Shown here: positions 16,470 to 24,861 of the stretch, in pieces
Position numbering within the stretch: the first letter of the stretch is position 1
How the letters are laid out: every line of letters starts with the position of its first letter
Assembly: GCA_000244995.1 (NCBI GenBank)
Contig: CM001438.1
Location: forward strand, 4,630,096-4,694,095
Direction: 5' to 3'
DNA: 64,000 nucleotides
Origin: Burkholderiales bacterium JOSHI_001
GTDB lineage: Bacteria > Pseudomonadota > Gammaproteobacteria > Burkholderiales > Burkholderiaceae_C
The notes under the pieces: model-generated
Told to the model about the DNA's origin: nothing
Seen by the model: only the letters and a program-made list of their open reading frames with translations
Databases searched by the model: none
Position numbers and translations under genes: made by a program

Positions 16470-18371
16470 GTGCGGCGGAACCGGTTCGGGTTGCTGCTGT
16501 GCTGCGTCACGTCGCTCGCCTGGGCCCAGGATGGGCCACCTGGCGCAACATCGCCCTGGCCGTCGGCGGCCGACCCAACACCCGCCGCGGCCCCAGCCGC
16601 ACCTGCGACAGCTGCGGCACCCGCGGCCGCGGCGCCTGCCGCGGCAGGTTCGGGCCTGCGTTGGCGGCTGCCACCTCTGGCCTGGGGCGGGTCCGTGGCG
16701 CTTGACCAGCGCAATGAACAGTCCGAAGACTCGCCGCGCCGCAGCAACCGCCTGTTGACGCTGAACCTCGCTGCCATGAGCTACATCTACCAGCCCTGGC
16801 TGGCCACGGTGACCGGGCAGGTGGGGTTTTCGCAATCGCACAACGCCAGCCCGGCCACACCGGCCACCACCGACCAGTTCATCACCGGCGGCGTGCGCGT
16901 GAACGTGTTCCCCCGCAGCCGCTTCCCCGCCGAGGTCCGCTACGAAGTGGCCGACAGCCGCACCGACGCCAGCCTGGGCGGCAACGCCGACTACAGCTCG
17001 CGCACCTTTGCGCTGAGCCAGCGCTACCGGCCGGCCAACGGTGAATTCAACGTCAGCGCCAGCTACGAACGCCGCGCGCAGGAGGGCGCTTCGTTCGGCG
17101 AAGACCTGCAGCAGTCCTTGCTGGGTGACTTTTCCGCGCGCTGGAAACGCCAGGCCCTGATGGTGAACCTGACCCACACCCTCAACGAACGCCGCCGCAC
17201 GGCCGAGGAAAGCGACTTCACCACCTTGTCCGGGCGCCACACCTATTCGCCCGACGACGCGCTGACGGTGGAGTCGGGCGTGAACTGGGCCCACTCGGCC
17301 GACAAGCTGGTGGACAGCGACAACAAGGTGACGCTGGCGCAATGGTCCACCGTGGCGGTGTGGCGGCCCCAGGACAAGCCCTACACGGTGAATGCCAGCG
17401 TGCGCGCGCTGGTGATGAACGGCGGCGTGGGCGGCGACACCGAGAACTACTCGGTCAGCCTGGGCGGCACCTATGAATTCACCCCCAACCTGCGCCTGGG
17501 CGCCAGCGGCACCTTCACGCGCCTGAACGGTGAATCGCAGGGCTCCTGGGTCGGCAACATGAACGCCAACTACCAGGGGCCGACCCAGCAACTGGGCGAC
17601 TGGAGCTACGACTGGTACACCGGCGCGGCCCTCAGCGGCACGCGCAACGGCAGCAGTTCCGACGAGTCCCTCTCCACCCAACTCGGCCACAACGCGTCGC
17701 GCGTGTGGCGCGACGGCGGCGGCAACAGCCTGTCCCTGTCGCTGGGGCAGACGCTGAGCCTGGGCTACTCGCACGGCGCCGGCGGCGACAGAGGGGTCAC
17801 CCAGGGCACCGCGCTGGACCGTGGGCTGTCGCGCACCCTGCTGCATTCGGCCTCGGCCACCTGGAACCGCGGCAGCACCGAAGGCAGCGCCTTCGCCCGC
17901 TTGTCCGTGTCCGACGCCCGCCAACTGGACGGCGAACAATCGCGCTTCCAGCTCATCAACTTCCAGCTGTCAGGCAACCTGGAGATCGACCGCTACAGCA
18001 ACTGGTCGGGCGACCTGAGCGTGCAGCGCGTCTTCCAGCGCTCGGTCACGGTCACGCCGCTGCCGGACGACCCCCTGGGCTTCGACCGCCAGATCGCGCA
18101 CAGCGCCAGCGGCGAGGTCAGCTACCGCCACAACCGGGCCTTCGGCGTGCCGCGGCTGCGCTTCGTCACACGCCTGCGGGTGTCGGGCGACCGGCAGAGC
18201 CTGCGCTCCGCGCTGGCGTCCATCAGCGACCGCGAAACCCTGAGCTGGGAAAACCGCCTGGACTACCAGGTCGGCCGCCTGGAAAGCGGCGTGCTGATGC
18301 GATTTGGCGAAAGCGACGGCGCTTGGCGCCGAACCCTGACGCTGCGGGTACAACGTAATTTCGGCGAATGA
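16470..18371 (+). CDS. Large outer-membrane beta-barrel (candidate conduit porin)
   Basis: Outer-membrane protein of 633 aa. It starts from a GTG with signal peptide FGLLLCCVTSLAWAQ, then an Ala/Pro linker (about 22-60). The remaining 570 residues alternate polar/hydrophobic strands (for example LMVNLTHTLNERRR, YSVSLGGTYEFTPNLRLGAS, FNVSASYERRAQ), enough for more than 20 strands. No CXXCH, TonB box or plug domain is seen. Size and setting fit the barrels of porin-cytochrome conduits (MtrB/PioB/ExtI-like by role, not by obvious homology). The last residues are RVQRNFGE, so the usual terminal aromatic is displaced by two residues. Strand count and any insulated cytochrome inside would need structure prediction. 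Confidence 0.8.
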   Translation: MRRNRFGLLLCCVTSLAWAQDGPPGATSPWPSAADPTPAAAPAAPATAAAPAAAAPAAAGSGLRWRLPPLAWGGSVALDQRNEQSEDSPRRSNRLLTLNLAAMSYIYQPWLATVTGQVGFSQSHNASPATPATTDQFITGGVRVNVFPRSRFPAEVRYEVADSRTDASLGGNADYSSRTFALSQRYRPANGEFNVSASYERRAQEGASFGEDLQQSLLGDFSARWKRQALMVNLTHTLNERRRTAEESDFTTLSGRHTYSPDDALTVESGVNWAHSADKLVDSDNKVTLAQWSTVAVWRPQDKPYTVNASVRALVMNGGVGGDTENYSVSLGGTYEFTPNLRLGASGTFTRLNGESQGSWVGNMNANYQGPTQQLGDWSYDWYTGAALSGTRNGSSSDESLSTQLGHNASRVWRDGGGNSLSLSLGQTLSLGYSHGAGGDRGVTQGTALDRGLSRTLLHSASATWNRGSTEGSAFARLSVSDARQLDGEQSRFQLINFQLSGNLEIDRYSNWSGDLSVQRVFQRSVTVTPLPDDPLGFDRQIAHSASGEVSYRHNRAFGVPRLRFVTRLRVSGDRQSLRSALASISDRETLSWENRLDYQVGRLESGVLMRFGESDGAWRRTLTLRVQRNFGE

Positions 18372-18432
18372 CGCACGCCGCAGAATTTGCATCTTCATCG
18401 ACAGCCTTCAAGAACACACCGGAGACGATTTC

Positions 18433-18921
18433 ATGGTCCCGACATTCCCGAGACGGTTCCTGCGCACCCTGATGCTGGCCGCACTGGCCCTGGCCGCCTG
18501 GGCCCTGGGCCCGGCGCTCTCGCCGGCCCATGCCGAATACGGCGACGTGGTCATCAACAACTACTCCGACGCCGCGGGCATGCGCCCGGTGGTGTTCCCG
18601 CACTGGTTCCACCGCATCCGCTACCGCTGCAAGGTGTGCCACGCCGACCTGGGCTTCAAGTTCAAGGCCGGTGGCAATGAGATCAACATGGTGAAGATCA
18701 TCGACGGCCAGTTCTGCGGGGCCTGCCACAACGGCGACGTGGCCTGGTCGGTGGAAAACTGCAACATGTGCCACAGTGCCAAGCCCAACACCCCGACCCA
18801 GGTGCACGAGAGCACGGTGCATGCACTGGTGCTCAAGGGCGGCGCCCCGGCACCGGCCGCGGCCCAACCTGCTGCAGCGGCAGCGCCTGCGGCCGCGCCC
18901 GCAGCGCCCGCCAAGAAGTGA
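18433..18921 (+). CDS. Tri-haem c7-type cytochrome
   Basis: Periplasmic cytochrome of 162 aa with a clear signal (LALAAWALGPALSPAHA, mature from about 35). The domain opens EYGDVVINNY, then FPHWFHRIRYRCKVCH, IIDGQFCGACHNG and ENCNMCH: three haem sites in about 60 residues, with FPH and WFH histidines as distal ligands. This is the c7-type triheme domain seen in cytochrome-rich electron-transfer clusters. The last 35 residues are an Ala/Pro tail ending PAKK, perhaps a spacer or surface anchor. The paralogue at 22329 shares almost the whole domain. The ribosome-binding site GGAG lies 9 nt upstream of ATG 18433. Confidence 0.9.
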   Translation: MVPTFPRRFLRTLMLAALALAAWALGPALSPAHAEYGDVVINNYSDAAGMRPVVFPHWFHRIRYRCKVCHADLGFKFKAGGNEINMVKIIDGQFCGACHNGDVAWSVENCNMCHSAKPNTPTQVHESTVHALVLKGGAPAPAAAQPAAAAAPAAAPAAPAKK

Positions 18922-18929
18922 GGCCCGCC

Positions 18930-19844
18930 ATGCGCAAGCACTTCATCGCGTTGACCGGCGCCGCGCTGACCGCGCTGGCCCTGGCCCCCTTGGCCCTGAC
19001 CGCCCACGCGGCCGAGGACCCGCAGGGCAAGGCCACCTACGAAGGCGGCTGCATCGCCTGCCACGCCTCGGGCGTGGCGGGTGCGCCCAAGGTGGGCGAC
19101 GCCGCGGCCTGGGCGCCTCGCATCAAGGCCGGCCTGCCCGCGCTGTACACCAGCGCCCTGAAGGGCAAGGGTGCCATGCCGGCCAAGGGCGGCAACACCA
19201 GCCTGGCCGACGCCGCGGTGCAGGCCGCGGTGCGCCACATGGTGTCGCTGTCCGACGGCAGCGCGCCGGCTCCGGCCGCCGCGGCGGCACCGGCCGCGGC
19301 GGCCGCTCCGGTGGCCGCGGCCAACACCGCCAACACCTTCAACCGCCTGCTGCGCGCGCCAGGCAAGCGCAACCTGCCACCCACCGAGGACACCATCCAC
19401 GACCCCGAAAACGACGGCACCCAGGCGCTGCAACCGCCGCTGACCGCCTTCAACGGCCTGCCGCGCAGCAACGCCGGCAACCGCATCGACTGGGTGAAGG
19501 CCCTGGGCGAAACCAAGATCGCCCCGCGCGCCGACCGGCTGGACCCGGCCGTGGCCCCGATGGTGATGGACCTGAACATCGTGCGTGAAGTCAAAGGCTC
19601 CATGCCCGACGTGGTCTACCCGCACAAGCAGCACACCGAATGGCTGGACTGCAGCAACTGCCACCCGGCCATCTTCATCCCGCAAAAGGGCGCCAACCAG
19701 ATCAGCATGGCGTCCATCCTGCTGGGCCAGAAGTGCGGCGTGTGCCATGGCAAGGTGGCCTTCCCGGTGTCGGAATGCCGGCTGTGCCACAGCAAGCCCA
19801 AGGCCACGGCCACGGCCGCCGCGGCGGCGTCCGCGCCGAACTGA
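18930..19844 (+). CDS. Fusion cytochrome: c5-type domain plus c7-type tri-haem domain
   Basis: Exported tetra-haem protein of 304 aa. After the signal (cleavage at TAHAAED) comes a c5-type domain with CIACHASGVAGAP and GKGAMPAKGG (about 30-110), close to the free protein at 9168. An Ala-rich linker (about 112-140) is followed by a region of unknown fold (RLLRAPGKRNLPPTEDTIHD), then a c7-type domain with VVYPHKQHTEWLDCSNCH, LLGQKCGVCHGKVAF and SECRLCH. The last domain is nearly the same as that of 21745. The c5 haem is likely His/Met and the other three bis-His, so the fusion could step electrons between a high- and a low-potential group (inference). It begins 8 bp after the stop of the 18433 gene. 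Confidence 0.9.
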   Translation: MRKHFIALTGAALTALALAPLALTAHAAEDPQGKATYEGGCIACHASGVAGAPKVGDAAAWAPRIKAGLPALYTSALKGKGAMPAKGGNTSLADAAVQAAVRHMVSLSDGSAPAPAAAAAPAAAAAPVAAANTANTFNRLLRAPGKRNLPPTEDTIHDPENDGTQALQPPLTAFNGLPRSNAGNRIDWVKALGETKIAPRADRLDPAVAPMVMDLNIVREVKGSMPDVVYPHKQHTEWLDCSNCHPAIFIPQKGANQISMASILLGQKCGVCHGKVAFPVSECRLCHSKPKATATAAAAASAPN

Positions 19845-19882
19845 GGCCCCCGCCCCACGAGCGGCCCCGAAAGGAGACAAGC

Positions 19883-20806
19883 ATGAAAACACCTTCCCTG
19901 CTCTGCGGCCTGGCCTTGGCGGCGGGCCTGACGCTGTGCGCGCCGCTGGCGGCCCAGACGGCCCCCGGCACCCCCCGCGCCGAGGTCTCCGCCAAAGCGG
20001 TCGAGCAGAAGGCGCAGATGGTGGACCGGCTGATCTTCAATTCACCGGTGGCCGCGCGCGTGGGCAGCAGCAAGAACGACGAAGCCCGGCGCCATTTCAA
20101 CAACGCCCGCGAGTACTACACGCACGGCAAGGCCCTGGCCGGCAGCGGCCAGTTGCGCGGTGCCGACCTGCTGCTGAACGAGGCCATCTGGGAACTGAGC
20201 CGGGCCCAGACCCTGGTGCCCGACCAGGCCACGCGCATGGCCGGAGAACGCTCGCGCTACCAGCAACTGAAAGGCAGCGTGGACGCGCTGCTGCGCACCT
20301 ACGAGCTGGGTGTCACCGGCCCCGGCGCCATCACCCTCTCGGGTGACTCGCCGGCCGAGCGTAACGTCAAGGGCGCCATGGCCCAGGTGGAACAGGCCCG
20401 AGTGCTGTCCGAAACCAGCAAGCTGGTGGAAGCCAACAGCGCACTGGAAAAGGCCCTGGCCCTGCTGCTGAAGGACGCGCTCGGGCGCATCGACGGCAAG
20501 ACGGTGGTGTACGACCGCCGCTTCACCGACGTGAAGCAGGAATTCGCCTACGAGCTGGAACGCCAGCGCAGCTACGACAGCCTGGTGCCGCTGGCGGTGC
20601 TGGAGTACCGGCCCAGCAAGGAAGCCGTGGCGCTGATCGACCGCTACGTGCAAAGCAGCCGCAGCCTGCGCGCGAAGGCCGAGGCCCAGGCCGCGGCCAA
20701 CGACCATGCGCAGGCGGTGCAGACCCTGAACGAGGCCACCGACGCCCTGCAACGGGCCTTGCTCGCCGCCGGCCTGTCGGTGCCGCAGACCATGGCCACG
20801 CAATGA
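19883..20806 (+). CDS. Helical periplasmic protein of unknown function (tandem paralogue 1)
   Basis: Not recognised. 307 aa with a Sec signal (LALAAGLTLCAPLAAQ), no cysteine in the mature chain and no membrane helix. It is strongly helical with Ala/Glu/Arg-rich segments such as RLIFNSPVAARVGSS and NDEARRHFNNAREYY. The C-terminal 100 residues match the next gene in pattern: FxxVKQEFxYELxR, then SRSLRAKAEAQAA, TLNEATDALQRALLAAG and a final SVP. The strong AAGGAG upstream of ATG 19883 sets the start. It overlaps the next gene by 4 bp. Its place between cytochrome genes suggests an assembly or spacer protein for this system, without further evidence. Confidence 0.8.
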   Translation: MKTPSLLCGLALAAGLTLCAPLAAQTAPGTPRAEVSAKAVEQKAQMVDRLIFNSPVAARVGSSKNDEARRHFNNAREYYTHGKALAGSGQLRGADLLLNEAIWELSRAQTLVPDQATRMAGERSRYQQLKGSVDALLRTYELGVTGPGAITLSGDSPAERNVKGAMAQVEQARVLSETSKLVEANSALEKALALLLKDALGRIDGKTVVYDRRFTDVKQEFAYELERQRSYDSLVPLAVLEYRPSKEAVALIDRYVQSSRSLRAKAEAQAAANDHAQAVQTLNEATDALQRALLAAGLSVPQTMATQ

Positions 20807-21714
20807 GCGCCACCTTCTGGCTGCGATGCGCGCTGGCGGTGGCCCTGCTGGCCAGCCTGCCGGCGTTGGCACCGGCCCAGCCCGCGCCGGGGGCCGGCTC
20901 GGCCCCGGCGTCGGCCCCGCCGTCGAACAACCGCGACCAGGTGCAGCGCCGCATCGCCAGCACCGCCACGCTGATCACCACCAGCTCGGGCGCCAAGCAG
21001 GTGGAGGCCAGCGCCAAGCCCGAAGCGCTGGCCAAGCTGAAGCTGGCGCGTGAGCAGCACGCGCAGGCCCAGGCCGCCTTCGACGCCGGCGACATGGAAG
21101 CCACCAACAAGCTGCTGTACGCGGTGGCCAAGAGCCTGATGGAAGCGGTGGCCAAGGCCTCGCCCGAGCAGATCACCGCGCGCAAGGAACGCACCGACTT
21201 CGACGCCCGGCTGGAATCCACCCGCACCCTGCTGGACGCGGCGCGCCGCATTGCCAGTGAAAAGGGCAAGGGCAATGCCGAACTGGTCAAGCGCATCGAA
21301 GGCCAGATCGACCAGGCCAACGGCCTGGCCCAGGCCGGCAAGCTGGCCGACGCCCGCGTGGTGCTGGACCAGGCCTACGGCGCCACGCGCGCCGCCGTGG
21401 GCGGCCTGCGCAGCGGCGACACGCTGGTGCGTTCACTGAACTTCGCCAACAAGGAAGAAGAGTTCCACTACGAAGTGGACCGCAACGACACCCACCGCAT
21501 GCTGGTGCAGGTGCTGCTGGCCGACCGCCGCGCCGGCAACACCACCATGGACAGCATGATCAACAAGGCCATGGACGAATCGGCCCAGCTGCGACAGCAG
21601 GCCGACGACATGGCCCGCCGCAAGGACTTCGACGCCGGCGTGAAGACGCTGGAAGAATCCACCCGCTCGCTGGTCAAGGCCATCCGGGCCGCCGGTGTCT
21701 ACATCCCGGGCTGA
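20803..21714 (+). CDS. Helical periplasmic protein of unknown function (tandem paralogue 2)
   Basis: Not recognised. 303 aa with signal peptide (LAVALLASLPALAPAQ) and a short Pro/Ala linker. The mature part is almost all alpha-helix, with heptad-like stretches (ALAKLKLAREQHAQAQAAFDA). It shares with the preceding protein the C-terminal pattern EEEFHYEVDRND, SAQLRQQADDMA, TLEESTRSLVKAIRAAG and ends VYIPG. No cysteine is present, so it binds no c-type haem. The two genes overlap at ATGA (20803-20806) and probably arose by duplication. A periplasm-spanning or scaffold role is speculation. Confidence 0.8.
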   Translation: MSATFWLRCALAVALLASLPALAPAQPAPGAGSAPASAPPSNNRDQVQRRIASTATLITTSSGAKQVEASAKPEALAKLKLAREQHAQAQAAFDAGDMEATNKLLYAVAKSLMEAVAKASPEQITARKERTDFDARLESTRTLLDAARRIASEKGKGNAELVKRIEGQIDQANGLAQAGKLADARVVLDQAYGATRAAVGGLRSGDTLVRSLNFANKEEEFHYEVDRNDTHRMLVQVLLADRRAGNTTMDSMINKAMDESAQLRQQADDMARRKDFDAGVKTLEESTRSLVKAIRAAGVYIPG

Positions 21715-21744
21715 CCACAGCACCCCTGCACGCCCACCCCGACG

Positions 21745-22332
21745 ATGCCGCCCTTCCGATGCCCGTCTCCCCGCCCTTCTCGCCGCTGGTGGCTGGCCGC
21801 CGTGCTGCTGCTGCTGGGCCTGGGCGCCTTCGCCGCGTCGCGCTGGAAGCCGCTGGCGCAAGATGGCGTGCACGACCCGGCCAGCCCGGCCGTGGGGGTG
21901 CTGCAGGAACCCGCCGAGGCCCTGGCCAGCCTGCCGCCGGACCACGCCGGCAACCTGGTGCTGTGGGTGCGGGCGCTGGACGAAGGCCACATCAACCCGC
22001 GCACCAACATCCTGCCCGAAACCAAGGTCAACCTGCGCGAAACCGATGTGCTGCTGAAGAACACCGGCGAGATGCCCATGGTGCGCTTCCCGCACCGCCA
22101 GCACACCGCCTGGCTCGATTGCAAGAACTGCCACGACCAGCTGTTCGAGCAGAAGGCCGGGGCCACCAAGATCAACATGTTCGCCATCCTGTCGGGCGAA
22201 AAGTGCGGGCTGTGCCATGGCGCGGTGTCCTTCCCGCTCACCGAGTGCCTGCGCTGCCACAGCGTTCAGCGTGGCAGCCCCGAGGCCCAGGCCTTCGGCA
22301 GCGGTCTGGTGCTGCAGGCGAAGAAGCCATGA
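21745..22332 (+). CDS. Membrane-anchored tri-haem c7-type cytochrome
   Basis: 195 aa. An Arg-rich N-terminus and one hydrophobic segment (WWLAAVLLLLGLGAFAA, about 15-31) with no clear cleavage site suggest an inner-membrane anchor facing the periplasm. A linker follows, then the triheme domain: VRFPHRQHTAWLDCKNCH, LSGEKCGLCHGAVSF and TECLRCHS. The haem domain is a close paralogue of the C-terminal part of the 18930 protein, so it could be the membrane-proximal partner passing electrons to the soluble cytochromes. An alternative Met lies at 21760 in another frame and is rejected. It overlaps the next cytochrome gene at 22329-22332. Confidence 0.87.
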   Translation: MPPFRCPSPRPSRRWWLAAVLLLLGLGAFAASRWKPLAQDGVHDPASPAVGVLQEPAEALASLPPDHAGNLVLWVRALDEGHINPRTNILPETKVNLRETDVLLKNTGEMPMVRFPHRQHTAWLDCKNCHDQLFEQKAGATKINMFAILSGEKCGLCHGAVSFPLTECLRCHSVQRGSPEAQAFGSGLVLQAKKP

Positions 22333-22703
22333 AGGCCTGGGCGCGCACGCTGTTGTGCGCCCTGGCGCTGGCCGCAGCCGGCGACGCCGTGCCCGAGTAT
22401 GGCGATGTGGTGCTGAACCACCGCGCCGAGAAAGAAGGCGTGCGGCCGGTGGTGTTTCCGCACTGGTTCCACCGCATCCGCTTTCGCTGCAAGGTGTGCC
22501 ACTCCGAACTGGGTTTCCAGATGCGCGCAGGTTCCAACCAGGTCACCATGGCCGACATCATCGACGGCAAGTTCTGCGGCATGTGCCACAACAACCAGGT
22601 GGCCTGGGGCCCGGACCGCTGCGACCTGTGCCACTCCGGCAAGCGCGGCCTGCCGCCCGGCATCGTGGGCGGCGCCGAAACCAAGGGGCCGGGGCGATGG
22701 TAG
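22329..22703 (+). CDS. Small tri-haem c7-type cytochrome
   Basis: Periplasmic cytochrome of 124 aa; signal peptide MKAWARTLLCALALAAAGDA is short but sufficient. The haem domain reads FPHWFHRIRFRCKVCHSE, IIDGKFCGMCHNN and DRCDLCHSG, very close to that of the 18433 protein but without its Ala/Pro tail. The start is the ATG overlapping the stop of 21745; the frame is open for 190 codons upstream only as a shadow of that gene. The 3' end overlaps the next gene by 7 bp (ATGGTAG). Two copies of this fold in one operon (18433, 22329), plus two of the other c7 type, indicate local duplication. Confidence 0.9.
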   Translation: MKAWARTLLCALALAAAGDAVPEYGDVVLNHRAEKEGVRPVVFPHWFHRIRFRCKVCHSELGFQMRAGSNQVTMADIIDGKFCGMCHNNQVAWGPDRCDLCHSGKRGLPPGIVGGAETKGPGRW

Positions 22704-23758
22704 GCCGCACCCCCGTCGACCTGTCTCGCCGCCGCTGGCTGGCGGCCTGCGGCGGCTTGGCTGGCGCGCCGCTGTTGCCCGGCTGCGCCGCGGTGGAAGA
22801 CATGCCCGCGCCGGCCGCGCTGCTGGGCGGCACCATCCAACCCGCCGGCGGTGGGGCGCCGGTGCCCGGCACCCCGCTGCTCACGCCCTGGCTCACGGTG
22901 AACGGCGGCTGGCGCGGCAGCGATGCCACCGCCGCGGCCCTGCCGGCCCCGCCGGTGCCGCTGGCCCGCCTGCAGTTCCAGCAGCCCATGGGTGTGGCCG
23001 CCTTCAACGAACGCGTGGTGCTGTACGACGCCGGCCTGCGCCAGTTGCTGCGCTGGGACCGCACGCAGGACCGGCTGATCCCGATGTCCACCCCCGGCAG
23101 CGTGGGCGCGCCCATTGCAGCCGACCACGCCATGGGCCTGCAGGTGCTGGCCGACGGCAGCGTGTGGGTGGCCGAGCCGCTGGCCGGCCAAGTGCTGAAC
23201 ATCGACGCGCAGGGCCGCGTGCGCCGCACCCTGCGCGACACCGCCCGGGCCTCGCGCCCGGTGGCGGTGGTGCAGCTGCCCGGCTCGCTGGACGTGTATG
23301 TGGGCGACAGCACCGAGGCCCTGGTCACCGTGTTCACCACCAACGGCCGCGCGCTCACGCGCGTAGGCGGCGGGGTGCTGCAAAGCATCTCGGCGATGGC
23401 CGCCGGGCCGCAGGGCCTGGTGGTGCTGGACCGGCTGGCGCAGCAGGTGCTGGTGTTCGACCGCGGCGGCCGGGTGCTGCAGACCTTTGGCGACGACAGC
23501 CTGCTGCAGCCGCGCGCCCTGGCGGTGGACCTGCACGGCCGCGTCTACGTGGGCGACGACGGCGACCAGCGCATCAAGGCCTTCTCGGCTGACGGCGAAC
23601 GGCTGGCCCTGGTGGGCGGCAGCGGCAATGCGCCGGGCCGTTTCGGTCGCATCGACGCGATGTGCGCCGACGGCGCACAGCTGTACGTGGCCGACAGCCG
23701 CAACGCGCGGCTGGCGGTGATGCTGATCGCGCCGCCTTCGCTGGGGGTCGGGCGATGA
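22697..23758 (+). CDS. Beta-propeller lipoprotein, possible Tat substrate
   Basis: 353 aa. The N-terminus has LSRRRWLAACGG followed by a hydrophobic run and the lipobox LLPGC at about residue 33, a Tat-like lipoprotein signal. The rest is NHL-type blades (VVLYDAGLRQLLRWD, GSVWVAEPLAGQVLNID, GRVYVGDDGDQRIKAFS, AQLYVADSRNARLAVM). Repeats are more diverged than in 9486 and 13086. It overlaps the upstream cytochrome gene by 7 bp and the following propeller gene by ATGA, so the two propellers are translated together with the 11-haem cytochrome. No catalytic residues recognised. Confidence 0.85.
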   Translation: MVGRTPVDLSRRRWLAACGGLAGAPLLPGCAAVEDMPAPAALLGGTIQPAGGGAPVPGTPLLTPWLTVNGGWRGSDATAAALPAPPVPLARLQFQQPMGVAAFNERVVLYDAGLRQLLRWDRTQDRLIPMSTPGSVGAPIAADHAMGLQVLADGSVWVAEPLAGQVLNIDAQGRVRRTLRDTARASRPVAVVQLPGSLDVYVGDSTEALVTVFTTNGRALTRVGGGVLQSISAMAAGPQGLVVLDRLAQQVLVFDRGGRVLQTFGDDSLLQPRALAVDLHGRVYVGDDGDQRIKAFSADGERLALVGGSGNAPGRFGRIDAMCADGAQLYVADSRNARLAVMLIAPPSLGVGR

Positions 23759-24861
23759 CGGGCTGGCTGCTGCGCGCCTTGGCCCTCGTGGCGTGCCTGG
23801 TGCTGGCCGGCTGCGCCGCCGGCCCCACGGTGATGCGCATGGACGCCGCGGGCGAGGACGCCGGCAGCAACGGCCGGGTCTGGCCCGCGCCGCAAACCCT
23901 GGAAGTGCCACGCTACCGCTACATCGGCCAGCTCACCGGCGAGGCGAACTTCCAGCTGGCCGTCCGTGATGGCGCCGGCAGCGGCCTGCGCAAGGCCTGG
24001 TCCTGGCTGGTGGGCCTGACCGAGCGCGAGCCGGCCTCGGTGGTGCTGCAGCGCCCCCAGACCGGCATGGTGGACGCCCGTGGCCGCGTGCTGGTCACCG
24101 ATGTCAGCCGCGGCGCGGTGTTCGTCTTCGACGAGGCCCAGGGCAAGCTGGCGGTGTGGGAACAGGCCAGCCCCACGCAGCGTTTTGTCGCCCCGGTGGG
24201 CATTGCCGCCGGCCCCGACGGCCAGGTGTATGTGGCCGATGCCGAACTGGGCCGGGTGTTCCGCCTGGGCCCCGAAGGCCAGCCCCTGGGTGCCCTGGGC
24301 GCCGGCCTGCTGCAGCGGCCCACGGGTCTGGCGCGCGACCCGCTGCAGCAAAGGCTGTTCGTGGCCGACACCCGCGCCCACGACATCAAGGTCTTCGACG
24401 ATGCCGGCCGGCTGATCGACACCTGGGGCCAGAAGGGCGACAACGGCAACGAGCCGCCCGGGGGATCGCATGGCGACCTGAACGCGCCCACCCACCTCAC
24501 CTTTTCCCAGGGCGTGCTGTATGTGGCCGACACCATGAACGCACGCATCGTGGCCTTCGACGAAGCCGGCGTGCCGCAGCGCCAGTTCGGCAAGCGCGGC
24601 CTGTACGTGGGCAACCTGGTGCGACCCAAGGGCGTGGCCGCCGACGACGAGGGCAATGTCTACGTGGTGGAATCCATGCACGACAACCTGCTGGTCTTCG
24701 ACAACCAGGCACAGTTGCTGCTGTCCATCGGTGGCACCGGCAGCGACGTGGGCAAGTTCTACCTGCCCGCCGGTGTGTGGGTGGACGGCAAAAACCGCGT
24801 CTTCGTGGCCGACATGTTCAACGGCCGGGTGGTGGTGTTTCAGTTCCTGGGGGGTGGTTGA
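23755..24861 (+). CDS. NHL-repeat beta-propeller lipoprotein
   Basis: 368 aa with lipoprotein signal MTGWLLRALALVACLVLAGC (Cys about 20). NHL blades include GQVYVADAELGRVFRLG, QRLFVADTRAHDIKVFD, GVLYVADTMNARIVAFD, GNVYVVESMHDNLLVFD and NRVFVADMFNGRVVVFQ, a complete six-bladed set ending exactly at the C-terminus. It overlaps 22697 by 4 bp and touches the 11-haem cytochrome gene through TGATG, indicating tight coupling with it. Fourth propeller lipoprotein of the locus; likely displayed on the outer membrane beside the conduit (inference). Confidence 0.88.
   Translation: MTGWLLRALALVACLVLAGCAAGPTVMRMDAAGEDAGSNGRVWPAPQTLEVPRYRYIGQLTGEANFQLAVRDGAGSGLRKAWSWLVGLTEREPASVVLQRPQTGMVDARGRVLVTDVSRGAVFVFDEAQGKLAVWEQASPTQRFVAPVGIAAGPDGQVYVADAELGRVFRLGPEGQPLGALGAGLLQRPTGLARDPLQQRLFVADTRAHDIKVFDDAGRLIDTWGQKGDNGNEPPGGSHGDLNAPTHLTFSQGVLYVADTMNARIVAFDEAGVPQRQFGKRGLYVGNLVRPKGVAADDEGNVYVVESMHDNLLVFDNQAQLLLSIGGTGSDVGKFYLPAGVWVDGKNRVFVADMFNGRVVVFQFLGGG

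Noticed and set aside
18372-18432. Possible sigma-54 box before the tri-haem gene 18433 (TTGCA at 18387)
   Set aside because: The -24 GG is missing (GC instead), and the gene is close enough to be read from the upstream operon.
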